Position numbers and translations under genes: made by a program
In this document: piece by piece, positions 16,997-24,769 of the stretch
How the letters are laid out: each line of letters begins with the position of its first letter
How positions within the stretch are numbered: the stretch's first letter is position 1
The notes under the pieces: model-generated
Told to the model about the DNA's origin: nothing
Databases searched by the model: none
Seen by the model: only the letters and a program-made list of their open reading frames with translations
Assembly: GCF_040207125.1 (NCBI RefSeq)
Contig: NZ_CP157940.1
Span: 1,736,001 to 1,800,000, forward strand
Length of the DNA stretch: 64,000 bases
Direction of reading: 5' to 3'
DNA from: Lacrimispora sp. BS-2
GTDB taxonomy: Bacteria > Bacillota > Clostridia > Lachnospirales > Lachnospiraceae

Positions 16997-18559
16997 TTAC
17001 AAATATTTTAATAATTCTTCTGCAATTCCTTTTGCCATCAAAATAGGTACAGCATTTCCAACCTGTTGATATTGAGAATCTTTTGTCCCTTTAAATATAA
17101 AACTATCTGGAAAGGATTGCAGTCTCGCTGCTTCCCTTACACTGATTGCCCTATTAAGTGTTGGATGAATCCACATAGATTTTCTCACATTAATAACTGT
17201 TCCACTTGGCTTCGAACTATCAAGTTTCAGGTATATACTGTTTTGTGTCCTTGCTGGGTCAGCGTAATTATCTTTCATATCATCAGACAGCTTATGGAAG
17301 TTTTCTCCCTCATTTAGAGCCTCAAATCTTTTCTTGGCCTTTTCTCTCGTTTTTGGCACAATGTGATTATTGACACCCGTAGAATCCTGTCTCATTAATA
17401 CCGCATATTCCGATAAATTTTCCTGCCCGATGTAAGGTATTTCATTAATTTCTTCTACATCATCTGTTACATTATATACCGCTAAATCCATAATTGCCTG
17501 TCCTACGTTTACAATTGGCAAATGCCTGTCTTTTGGCATCTCTATCTTCTCAGCCTTCAACTCATCAGATTTTACTCCCAGTACTATGTACCTCTTTCTC
17601 TCCTGGGGAACACCAAACCAAAGAGAATTTATCTCACCACTATTAATTACATAATCATCTCCAAGAATTTTGTTTATATAATCAATAACCGCATATGATT
17701 TAACAGATGCAGTTATCGCCCCTGTATTTGGATTCCTTTGAAATTTATATATGATTTCATTATCTATTAATTCATCTCTAAGTCGAAAGCTTTTCTGAAA
17801 TTTAATAAATAAGCCCAGTTCTTCAAAATATTGGTGTAATTCTGGTAAGTGAATATATTTTGCAGTATTTATCAGAATATCAAATTCAAATAAATCTTCC
17901 TGTAAACATTGTTCTATTTTCCTTACTATTGTCTGCCCGTTCTTTTTAATGTATTTTGGAAGTCTATCTTCATTGCTTCTATTTTTATATAAAACATTCA
18001 GTAATTGAAATAATTCATCATTAATTCTATATTTATCCTCATTACCATTATCAAAAATATCCATCAGATTAACTTCATCATAATCTCCTTCAGATATTAC
18101 CAAGTCGTCATCTCTCTTTTTTATTCCAAGTGCTTCAATAACTTCATGGTCACAATATGAATCATAAAAACGATGTGTGTCAGATGAAAGCATACTGACG
18201 TTTTCCATAACAAAGGCTCTAGGTTCTATTTCCTTTATTGCTCTAAAATATTCTTTTACCAGTGAATTGTTCATACTAATGATATGATTTTTTTGTCTGT
18301 TTGCATTAGAGAATCCTTGGCATGGCGGGCCCCCAATAACTACATCTATCTCTCCACTTTTCTCTGCTAGATCCTTAAAATTGTATCCTCGCACATCAGG
18401 AATCATAATAATATTCCCGCGTCCCTTATGATTTTCTACATATGTTTTACTTGCATTCTTGTTATTTTCTGCTGCTGCAACTATTAGGAATTGATTAGTT
18501 AACTCAAATCCGTAGCTCAAGCCACCTGCTCCAGCAAATAAGTCTACTGTTTTTAACAT
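16997..18559 (-). CDS. dcm: DNA (cytosine-5)-methyltransferase
   Basis: Transfers a methyl group from AdoMet to C5 of cytosine in a specific DNA site. Motif I is DLFAGAGGLSYGFE from residue 6, motif IV GGPPCQGFSNANRQ has catalytic Cys80, motif VI is ENV at 119-121, motif VIII is VPQERKRYIVLG, and the C-terminus has RLQSFPDSF and QQVGNAVP. The region between motifs VI and VIII is enlarged by about 150 residues. The start follows the XRE gene by 2 bases. It probably protects host sites from the island nucleases, and its product gives Vsr a reason to be nearby. Recognition site unknown. Confidence 0.95.
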   Translation of the reverse strand: MLKTVDLFAGAGGLSYGFELTNQFLIVAAAENNKNASKTYVENHKGRGNIIMIPDVRGYNFKDLAEKSGEIDVVIGGPPCQGFSNANRQKNHIISMNNSLVKEYFRAIKEIEPRAFVMENVSMLSSDTHRFYDSYCDHEVIEALGIKKRDDDLVISEGDYDEVNLMDIFDNGNEDKYRINDELFQLLNVLYKNRSNEDRLPKYIKKNGQTIVRKIEQCLQEDLFEFDILINTAKYIHLPELHQYFEELGLFIKFQKSFRLRDELIDNEIIYKFQRNPNTGAITASVKSYAVIDYINKILGDDYVINSGEINSLWFGVPQERKRYIVLGVKSDELKAEKIEMPKDRHLPIVNVGQAIMDLAVYNVTDDVEEINEIPYIGQENLSEYAVLMRQDSTGVNNHIVPKTREKAKKRFEALNEGENFHKLSDDMKDNYADPARTQNSIYLKLDSSKPSGTVINVRKSMWIHPTLNRAISVREAARLQSFPDSFIFKGTKDSQYQQVGNAVPILMAKGIAEELLKYL

Positions 18560-18561
18560 AA

Positions 18562-18918
18562 TTATTCCATTTCCTCCGCGTATACCTTAATTTTTCTTAA
18601 CGAAGTCTCTCCCATTTTTTTTTGAGCCAAGACCTCCAGCAGACTATAGGCCTCTTTATGACAGGCAATATAGTCTGCTATATACGGCGGCAACTTCCCT
18701 CTTGCATTAGATGCTTGTATAAGCAAATCCTTATACTCATCTTCAGTTAAGTTCATACAGCCCGCTATTTTCTTTAAATCTTCATCTGAAAACGGTCCAT
18801 TTTTATTTGTTTCGACACCACTTATTAACATCGGCGTCTTTCCAATTGCACCAGCAAGCTGTTTCTGTGTGATTTTCTTGGATCTTCTCAATTCTCTAAA
18901 GTATGTTCCAAAGCTCAT
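18562..18918 (-). CDS. XRE-family regulator of the methyltransferase operon
   Basis: A 118-residue protein with an N-terminal lambda-repressor-type helix-turn-helix (FRELRRSKKITQKQLAGAIGKTPMLISGVETN) and a short helical tail. Located directly before dcm in one operon, it resembles the controller (C) proteins of restriction systems. These delay nuclease expression until methylation is done. A perfect palindrome just upstream fits autoregulation. DNA binding is confident; the controller role is inferred from position. Confidence 0.88.
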   Translation of the reverse strand: MSFGTYFRELRRSKKITQKQLAGAIGKTPMLISGVETNKNGPFSDEDLKKIAGCMNLTEDEYKDLLIQASNARGKLPPYIADYIACHKEAYSLLEVLAQKKMGETSLRKIKVYAEEME

Positions 18919-18933
18919 GTTTTCACCCTTTTT

Positions 18934-18983
18934 AAGTAAATAAATTTACTTATTTAGTATATCATGTTCTAATAAAAAATCAA
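18934..18983 (-). promoter_or_regulatory. xre-dcm promoter with palindromic operator
   Basis: TTGATT (18978-18983), a 16-base spacer and TATACT (18956-18961) form a promoter. Just downstream, AAGTAAA (18934-18940) and TTTACTT (18945-18951) form a perfect inverted repeat 15 bases before the xre start. The operator lies where bound XRE would block transcription. Confidence 0.6.
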
Positions 18984-18999
18984 GAAAAACTTGAGCATA

Positions 19000-19009
19000 G
19001 TATTTTGAA
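19000..19009. other. Candidate prophage attachment core (left)
   Basis: GTATTTTGAA occurs here, between the last recombinase stop and the xre promoter, and again in direct orientation at 63395-63404 just beyond the repressor operator. The two copies bound a complete prophage gene set. Ten bases in AT-rich DNA can match by chance. Confidence 0.35.
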
Positions 19010-19042
19010 ATTTCCGTCCAGCCGGCTCATATTTTTACCCTT

Positions 19043-20452
19043 TTAATTTTTCCACTCAATTTCCGTCCCCTCCAGAAACACTGCCACAATCATCCCACTC
19101 TCATACACCTTGACATGATCCACCGTCTGGAGCATTAAAGCAATATCCATCTCCTGCAAGGGCTGCGCCTCCTTCGTAATCTCCATAAAGTCCATCGCCC
19201 GAAACTTTGCCAGCATGTCAGCCCCCTGCATCTTCCCCTCCCATTCCGGTGCAAGCATCTCTCTGCACTCTAACAGCCGGTTCCATGCCATCAGGTAAAT
19301 CTCAATCAAGGTATCCTCTTCTACATGCCTATTTGCACAACCCATAACGCCCTTCACCTTATACCGTTCACTACACTGCCAAATTTTCCTCGTTTCCCCG
19401 GCATTGCTCCGCCACCCTTTCCGGGTAAATACCTTATTACACTCCCCACAGACAACCTTTGAGGCAAACGGATTCTTCTCCGTATTATTGGAATAGGATT
19501 TGGTACCATGCTCCTCCAGATACCGTTTCCGCCGCTCAATCTCCAACTGCACACATTCCCATATCCGCGGCTCAATAATCGCTTCATGGTCATCTTCAAT
19601 GTAAAACTTCTGTATTTCTCCCTGATTCATCGCCCGTTTCTTAGTAAGGAAATCAACAGTGTAACTCTTCTGTAGTACAGCATCACCTTTATACTTTTCA
19701 TTTTCTAGCATACTCTGTAGGGTTGTCACTTGCCATTTTGTACTTCCATCCCAGTTAACAACACCTTCCTGCTCAAATATCCGTTTAATATAATCAACCG
19801 TTTTCCCGCTTAAAAACTCCGAATACAATCGCTTCACAACCTGTGCCTGCTTCCGGTTAATAACCAGTTTGCCCTCCTCATCCGTGTCATAACCAAGGAA
19901 CCGTTTGGTACTCATCTTATGCTTCCCTTTTTCAAACCGCCTGCGTATTCCCCAGGTAGAGTTTTCAGAGATAGACCGACTCTCATCCTGTGCCAGTGAA
20001 GAAAGGATAGTGAGCAGTACTTCCCCTTTGGTATCCAAGGTATTTATATTTTCCTTTTCAAAAATGATACCAATACCTAATTCTTTCAGCTCCCTCACAT
20101 AGTTCAGGCAGTCCAGCGTATTCCTTGCAAACCGTGAAATAGACTTTGTAATAATCATGTCAATCTTTCCCGTCCGGCAGTCTGCTATCATACGTTTAAA
20201 CTTATCCCTCTTTTTGGTATTGGTTGCTGAAATACCCTCATCCGCATAAGTACCTGCATACTCATAAAGGGGATTCTCATTAATAAATGTAGTGTAATAA
20301 TTTACCTGGTTCTCATAACTTAATAACTGTTCTTCTTGGGCGGTTGATACCCTGCAATAAGCCGCTACCCGTAACTTCCGCACACTCTGGCTCATACTTT
20401 CGTCCGTTGATGAAATCTGCCTTGCAGGTATAACTGTAATGTTTCTTGCCAT
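19043..20452 (-). CDS. Large serine recombinase (third of three)
   Basis: Site-specific DNA integrase/excisionase. The N-terminal catalytic domain has the nucleophile region YCRVSTAQEEQLLSYENQ and the downstream TKSISRFARNTLD with catalytic Arg residues. A recombinase domain follows (KRFLGYD.., WQVTTLQSMLENEKYKGD), then a zinc ribbon (CGECNKVF ... WQCSERY ... CANRH). The start at 20452 follows AGGAGG with 9-base spacing; ATG 20458 is too close to it. It overlaps the second recombinase gene by 140 bases. It is the last prophage gene and the nearest to the likely left attachment site. Confidence 0.92.
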   Translation of the reverse strand: MARNITVIPARQISSTDESMSQSVRKLRVAAYCRVSTAQEEQLLSYENQVNYYTTFINENPLYEYAGTYADEGISATNTKKRDKFKRMIADCRTGKIDMIITKSISRFARNTLDCLNYVRELKELGIGIIFEKENINTLDTKGEVLLTILSSLAQDESRSISENSTWGIRRRFEKGKHKMSTKRFLGYDTDEEGKLVINRKQAQVVKRLYSEFLSGKTVDYIKRIFEQEGVVNWDGSTKWQVTTLQSMLENEKYKGDAVLQKSYTVDFLTKKRAMNQGEIQKFYIEDDHEAIIEPRIWECVQLEIERRKRYLEEHGTKSYSNNTEKNPFASKVVCGECNKVFTRKGWRSNAGETRKIWQCSERYKVKGVMGCANRHVEEDTLIEIYLMAWNRLLECREMLAPEWEGKMQGADMLAKFRAMDFMEITKEAQPLQEMDIALMLQTVDHVKVYESGMIVAVFLEGTEIEWKN

Positions 20453-21593
20453 GTACATTCACCTCCTCTACCACCGTTGGTTCTGTAATGTTCCGCTTTA
20501 TGACCTCTGTATCATCTACCCGCACTCCCCGGCAAGCTTGTTTTCCCTCTTTAATATAAGTGCTGCACAGCCACTGAATCTTTCCTTTATATACCATTCT
20601 GCGCCGGAGATTCTTTCCGCAATATGGGCAAATCAGCATTCCGCTCAGCGGATATCGGTTCTGGTACTTCTCAGTACCGTCAGCAGCAATATTACTATTT
20701 TTCTTCCGGCGTTCCCTTTCCGCCTGTACCCGGTTCCATTTCTCCTCACTCACGATAGCCGGGTGGTTATCTGTGATGTAGTAACTCTGCACTTCACCAC
20801 GATTTAATCTTGACTGGTTCCGCTTATTCTCCGGCGTGAAGTATTTCTGCAGGTGATAGTCCCCTTTGTACTTTTCATTGGTCAGCACCCCATTTACCGT
20901 GCCTTCATTCCATTCCACATCGGTCACGGTCTTTACCCCAAGAAAATTCATTAGGCTTTTCAGTCTGGAATTTCCCAATCCCAACAAGGTCATGTCATAA
21001 AGAAAATCCACTACGAATGCCTCTTTCTGGTTAATTGCCAGTCCACCATACTCATCCTTGTCATACCCAAGGAACCGCTTGGTATTAATCATGATTTCTC
21101 CCTGCTCAAACTTCTTTTTAATGGTCCACTTGTTGTTCTCGCTTATGCTCCGGCTCTCTTCCTGTGCAAAAGAAGCAAGGACGGCAAGCATCATCTCGCC
21201 GTCCCCGGAAAGGGTGTTGATATTCTGTTCTTCAAAAAAAATACCGACACCCAGTTCTTTCAGCTCTCTTGCAACTTTCAGAACGGTGACGGTATTTCTC
21301 GCAAATCTCGATATTGACTTTGTTATGATTAAATTGATTTCCCCTGCCCTTGCTTTTTTCAGCATTTTCTGGAACTGTGGACGGCTCTCGCAGTAGCCGG
21401 AGATTCCCTGGTCGGCATAGACTCCGGCAAACTCATACTCTGGATTAGAATTAATCAGGCGCTCATAGGTATCTGTCTGATTTTCCAGCGAGTCCTCTTG
21501 CCTTCTGCTGTCTGAAGACACCCTGGCATAAGCACAGACACGCTTTTTCTTTTGTTCCACTTGGAAAACAGGTTCCAGTATCCGGATTTTCAT
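20313..21593 (-). CDS. Large serine recombinase (second of three)
   Basis: Same architecture as its neighbour: catalytic CAYARVSSDSRRQEDSLENQ with the nucleophilic Ser, TKSISRFARNTVT, recombinase domain (NEGTVNGVLTNEKYKGDY), and zinc ribbon (CPYCGKNLRR ... WLCST ... ACRG). The start at 21593 shares ATGA with the stop of the first gene. The last 46 residues are encoded in DNA that also codes for the next recombinase in another frame, so this tail must be permissive. The pair probably work together, as paired or tripled serine recombinases do in other clostridial elements. Confidence 0.9.
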   Translation of the reverse strand: MKIRILEPVFQVEQKKKRVCAYARVSSDSRRQEDSLENQTDTYERLINSNPEYEFAGVYADQGISGYCESRPQFQKMLKKARAGEINLIITKSISRFARNTVTVLKVARELKELGVGIFFEEQNINTLSGDGEMMLAVLASFAQEESRSISENNKWTIKKKFEQGEIMINTKRFLGYDKDEYGGLAINQKEAFVVDFLYDMTLLGLGNSRLKSLMNFLGVKTVTDVEWNEGTVNGVLTNEKYKGDYHLQKYFTPENKRNQSRLNRGEVQSYYITDNHPAIVSEEKWNRVQAERERRKKNSNIAADGTEKYQNRYPLSGMLICPYCGKNLRRRMVYKGKIQWLCSTYIKEGKQACRGVRVDDTEVIKRNITEPTVVEEVNVHGKKHYSYTCKADFINGRKYEPECAEVTGSGLLQGINRPRRTVIKL

Positions 21594-22000
21594 GGGCAAT
21601 CACTTCCTTCAAAATAATCCCGGGCAAACTGTTGAATCCGTTTATATATGGGTTCAGCTTCTTCTGGTCCACGGATGCAGATAACCTCTACACTGTTTTC
21701 CTTACATGCTTCCATAAATTCCATGAACTGTTTCCAATCCCTTGCTATGGTGTCTGCCTTCATGGTCACTACCACATCCCACTTACCAGCCCGAATCTCC
21801 GACTTTAACTGGAGAAACTTTTTCCGATTCGGATTTGTACCAGACTCTATTTCAAAGAACAATGTCATTTTCCAGTTCCCTGCTCCGTATCTTCCATCAA
21901 GGCTCTTCTGAATTTCCTCCAAAAACTGTGTGTAATCATGGTTGCTATGGTTCATCCTACAGTAGAATGCTGCTTTTTTAACTTTACCTGAAACTACCAT
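21590..22000 (-). CDS. Degenerate serine-recombinase-like protein (first of three)
   Basis: A 136-residue protein with the shape of a resolvase catalytic domain only (KKAAFYCRMNHSN..., IRAGKWDVVVTMKADTIARDWKQF). In true enzymes the first motif is YCRVS; here the Ser is replaced (CRMNHSN), and the TKSxSRFAR line is altered to MKADTIARD, so it is unlikely to cut DNA. No recombinase or zinc domain follows. It is translated from ATG 22000 behind AAAGGAG and couples to the next gene. It may be an accessory or directionality subunit. Confidence 0.75.
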   Translation of the reverse strand: MVVSGKVKKAAFYCRMNHSNHDYTQFLEEIQKSLDGRYGAGNWKMTLFFEIESGTNPNRKKFLQLKSEIRAGKWDVVVTMKADTIARDWKQFMEFMEACKENSVEVICIRGPEEAEPIYKRIQQFARDYFEGSDCP

Positions 22001-22034
22001 AATAATAAGAACTCCTTTCATTTTTTGGTAGTCT

Positions 22035-22064
22035 ATTAATCACTCTTAACCGCTATAAAGTCAA
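22035..22064 (-). promoter_or_regulatory. Promoter-like site of the recombinase operon
   Basis: TTGACT (22059-22064), 18 bases, ATTAAT (22035-22040). The whole block, TTGACTTTA..CGGTTAAGAG and TGATTAATAGACTACC, is nearly repeated at 47201-47236 and in part at 46115-46137. It lies 35 bases before the recombinase start at 22000. Confidence 0.5.
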
Positions 22065-22122
22065 GCAATTCAGCGGTTTCCACCGCCTTTTCTTCTGTTC
22101 TATATTCTGGGCTTGCTGGCAT

Positions 22123-22890
22123 CTAAATACGGGCAGCATAATCCAAGGATATCCACCCATTCCTGTTCTTCTGATAGGACTTCAACAGCCCCCATTTTGC
22201 GGCTCCCTGACCCGCAGATTCCTCTACGATGGTAAAGACGCCGATTCCTATAAAACCCGGCTGTTTTCCGTAATTTGTTCCGGGTCCTTTGCGGATATGC
22301 AAATTCGGAATTGACACTTTCACCTTATAGGAGTTAGAAGACAGACTTCCTATGAACTGTTCATAGTCCTTTACATAGGAAGAGTTACCTTCATTATCAC
22401 CAGAACCACAGCTTTGAATCTGCAGCTTGAACTCCTCCCACATGTCCTTAGCCCGGATTTGTGACGGACAGTTCTTGGCACACACATCATAATGCTGTAA
22501 TACCCGGTCAGCCGGAATTCCGGTTTCTTTCATCAACAGGCGAACAAATGCCACTGTGTTTGCAAACGCCTTATTAAAGTCATACCCGGCCTGTACACAC
22601 ATTTCCACACCGATACTATTCTTGTTGTTCACAGTTCCAAACAGCCGCCCGCCATAATTTACCCCTACGTGCCAACATCCACAATCATTGGAAGCTGCCT
22701 GGTACACCGTGTTACCATCATCCGTATAATAATGAACGGAGGTGCTTAAGTTCCCATTAAACTGTGCTTTGGCATGAGCCAGGGCATCTGCTCCGGCACG
22801 GAAGTTGTCCGTATTGTGGATTACGATATACTGTGGATCATTTACGCTGTAAGTGTTATTAGATGTCACATAACTCCTATTTACCTTCAT
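22123..22890 (-). CDS. Phage endolysin: N-acetylmuramoyl-L-alanine amidase with SH3 domain
   Basis: Cuts the amide bond between N-acetylmuramate and the peptide stem during lysis. The amidase_2 domain spans about residues 15-155, with zinc ligands in YIVIHNTDNF (first His), SVHYYTDDG, and LQHYDVCAKNCPSQI (last His and the Cys). A bacterial SH3 domain fills the C-terminal 70 residues (LHIRKGPGTNYG..., WGLLKSYQKNRNGWISLDY) and should bind cell wall. It overlaps the holin gene. The ATG at 22890 has better spacing from AAGGAG than the one at 22899. Confidence 0.93.
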   Translation of the reverse strand: MKVNRSYVTSNNTYSVNDPQYIVIHNTDNFRAGADALAHAKAQFNGNLSTSVHYYTDDGNTVYQAASNDCGCWHVGVNYGGRLFGTVNNKNSIGVEMCVQAGYDFNKAFANTVAFVRLLMKETGIPADRVLQHYDVCAKNCPSQIRAKDMWEEFKLQIQSCGSGDNEGNSSYVKDYEQFIGSLSSNSYKVKVSIPNLHIRKGPGTNYGKQPGFIGIGVFTIVEESAGQGAAKWGLLKSYQKNRNGWISLDYAARI

Positions 22891-23290
22891 GGTCTTCATT
22901 CTCCTTCAACTGCTCCAGGACATCCTTCATCTTCTTTGGAATGGGAAGTCCAATCAAAGCGGCATTTTCCAGAATGGAAATCCCCTCATTGGACAGATAG
23001 AAGAAAATCACGGTTGTCCGCAGAACACTCCCATTCTGAATCACATGAGTGTCAATGATGTGTGCCACCGCCACCAGTGAAAAAATCACCACCTTCTTAA
23101 AAATCCCACGGAAACCAATCTGACTGGAAAGTTCTTTATTCGAAATTCCAACCATCACTCCTGTCATATAATCTACTACTACAAAAACAATCAGTGCATA
23201 TAGAAAGCCGTCAAAACCTCCCATTACTGATCCAAGTGCGCCGCCCATGGCGGCAAAAACATACTGCATCGTGTTTGCAACATCCTTCAT
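22877..23290 (-). CDS. Phage holin (Cp-1/holin_4 family)
   Basis: A 137-residue membrane protein with three hydrophobic segments (FLYALIVFVVVDYMTGVMVG, VVIFSLVAVAHIID and TTVIFFYLSNEGISILENAA). The YxxGVMVG and NEGISILENAA motifs are hallmarks of the toxin-secretion/phage lysis holin family. It forms membrane lesions that release the amidase encoded next. The charged C-terminus (KKMKDVLEQLKENEDHEGK) is typical. Confidence 0.92.
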   Translation of the reverse strand: MKDVANTMQYVFAAMGGALGSVMGGFDGFLYALIVFVVVDYMTGVMVGISNKELSSQIGFRGIFKKVVIFSLVAVAHIIDTHVIQNGSVLRTTVIFFYLSNEGISILENAALIGLPIPKKMKDVLEQLKENEDHEGK

Positions 23291-23320
23291 CGTATTGCCC
23301 TCCTTTTATTTTCCTGCACA

Positions 23321-23342
23321 AAAAAAACAGCCCGAAAGCTGT
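23321..23342 (-). terminator. Terminator-like hairpin before the holin gene
   Basis: On the minus strand ACAGC-TTTCGG-GCTGT is followed by seven or more T (the A-run at 23321-23327). It lies between the baseplate gene and the holin gene in one transcription direction, so read-through or antitermination is needed for lysis genes unless they have their own promoter. Confidence 0.6.
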
Positions 23343-23367
23343 CCAGCTACTGTGATATAGAATTTCC

Positions 23368-24759
23368 TCATTCTTGCGTCAGTGTATATGTTATCTTCAT
23401 GGTCTTATCTACTGTCTTCACCACTGCCGAAGACAGGTTATTAATAGATGCCAGATAAGGTGTCAGCAGGTACATTGTCCGGTATTCGGAACCATAGCTT
23501 CCACCCCAGCTCAAAAGGAAATTTTTATACTGAAACAATGGTGTTGCCGCATCATTCAGTCTTTCGCTCCCTTGGGTTGGGATAATCTTATCATCAATCG
23601 TAATTTGGAAATCCCCTCCGATAATCAAATCACCAATCAGGGTCATATAAACCTCACAGTTTCCTTTGTCACAAAGCGGTTTCCATTTGGAGACAAATCC
23701 CAGATTGATTAATGTTACATCCGAAGAATTCGCCGTATTAATTTTATATACCCCTTCTTTATTATTTGCCATAACATACAGATATCCCTTCCGTACACAG
23801 CATTTTAAAACCCGCTCCGGATAAGAACCGCTCTCATCCCGGTTTCCCACATCTATGAGCATTGCATTGGAAAGTACCCATTCCCCCTCCGTTATGGAAT
23901 AATCGGTCTTTGAGATTTTTACCCACAACATTGTAGCACTGCCGGAGGAATTTCCTTCATTGGAAAATCCGTACCAATAGCCATTCGCACCATCCAAAAA
24001 TTCTCCATAGAGTGTATACTTTCCCAAAAAGCGAAAGGTGGTGGTCTGGATTACTTGATCATCCAATACCGTACAGGTCGTATCATCCAGTTTCTCATTT
24101 AATCCGATACTGAAAATGGGAACACGTACTTTACGAATCCGTACAGCGGTATCCTGATAAGTAATAGAGCAAAGCAAATCATTTTCATAATCCACTTCCA
24201 CCGCCTCAAACAGCACCAACTGCTTTTCATTGGACAAACTGCCGATATCTACACTCTTTAGCTTCAAAAAGGTGGTGCTGTCATCTATCAGGCTCCCATA
24301 AGCATTTGTTCCGCCTTGTGCACTGGTTAGTGCTGCCGCCGCTATGGTTCCATTCCCCTGGCTTGGAGTGAATTCCCATACGAACTTGTAGCCATTTTCC
24401 AATACCTTACTCTCTGTAAGATTCAAACTTCCTCTCGCCAAATTTGCCGTTGAATTCACGTTGTTAGAAGCATAAGCTACAGGCAGGTTATCCGATGAAG
24501 AATAGATATTATCTTTCTTCTCGTCCAGTGCTTTGGAGAAAAGCAGGATTCCTCCAATCATATTCGGGCAGATGGGAAGTAACCCTTTGTTCCACTCAAT
24601 CCCGTCAATACTGGCTGCCACCTCATAAAAAACTCCCAGTGGATTCAAACCAAAGATGTGATTCACGGCATTGGTAATCATGTTTTCCTCTGCCACTGTT
24701 TCCACTTCCCCGGTATTTATATCCATAAGTTCCAATGTCATCGTTCCTTTTAACTTCAT
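23368..24759 (-). CDS. Phage tail-tip/baseplate protein, unknown type
   Basis: A 463-residue protein with no recognised domain. It opens MKLKGTMTLELMDINTGEVE and has a strand-rich body with many Gly, Ser and Thr. Being between the upper baseplate gene and the lysis genes, it is most likely a receptor-facing tail protein or host-range determinant. The start at 24759 has AGGAGG five bases upstream; the frame extends to 24804 without a site. No enzymatic motif visible. Confidence 0.7.
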   Translation of the reverse strand: MKLKGTMTLELMDINTGEVETVAEENMITNAVNHIFGLNPLGVFYEVAASIDGIEWNKGLLPICPNMIGGILLFSKALDEKKDNIYSSSDNLPVAYASNNVNSTANLARGSLNLTESKVLENGYKFVWEFTPSQGNGTIAAAALTSAQGGTNAYGSLIDDSTTFLKLKSVDIGSLSNEKQLVLFEAVEVDYENDLLCSITYQDTAVRIRKVRVPIFSIGLNEKLDDTTCTVLDDQVIQTTTFRFLGKYTLYGEFLDGANGYWYGFSNEGNSSGSATMLWVKISKTDYSITEGEWVLSNAMLIDVGNRDESGSYPERVLKCCVRKGYLYVMANNKEGVYKINTANSSDVTLINLGFVSKWKPLCDKGNCEVYMTLIGDLIIGGDFQITIDDKIIPTQGSERLNDAATPLFQYKNFLLSWGGSYGSEYRTMYLLTPYLASINNLSSAVVKTVDKTMKITYTLTQE

Positions 24760-24769
24760 TACAACCTCC

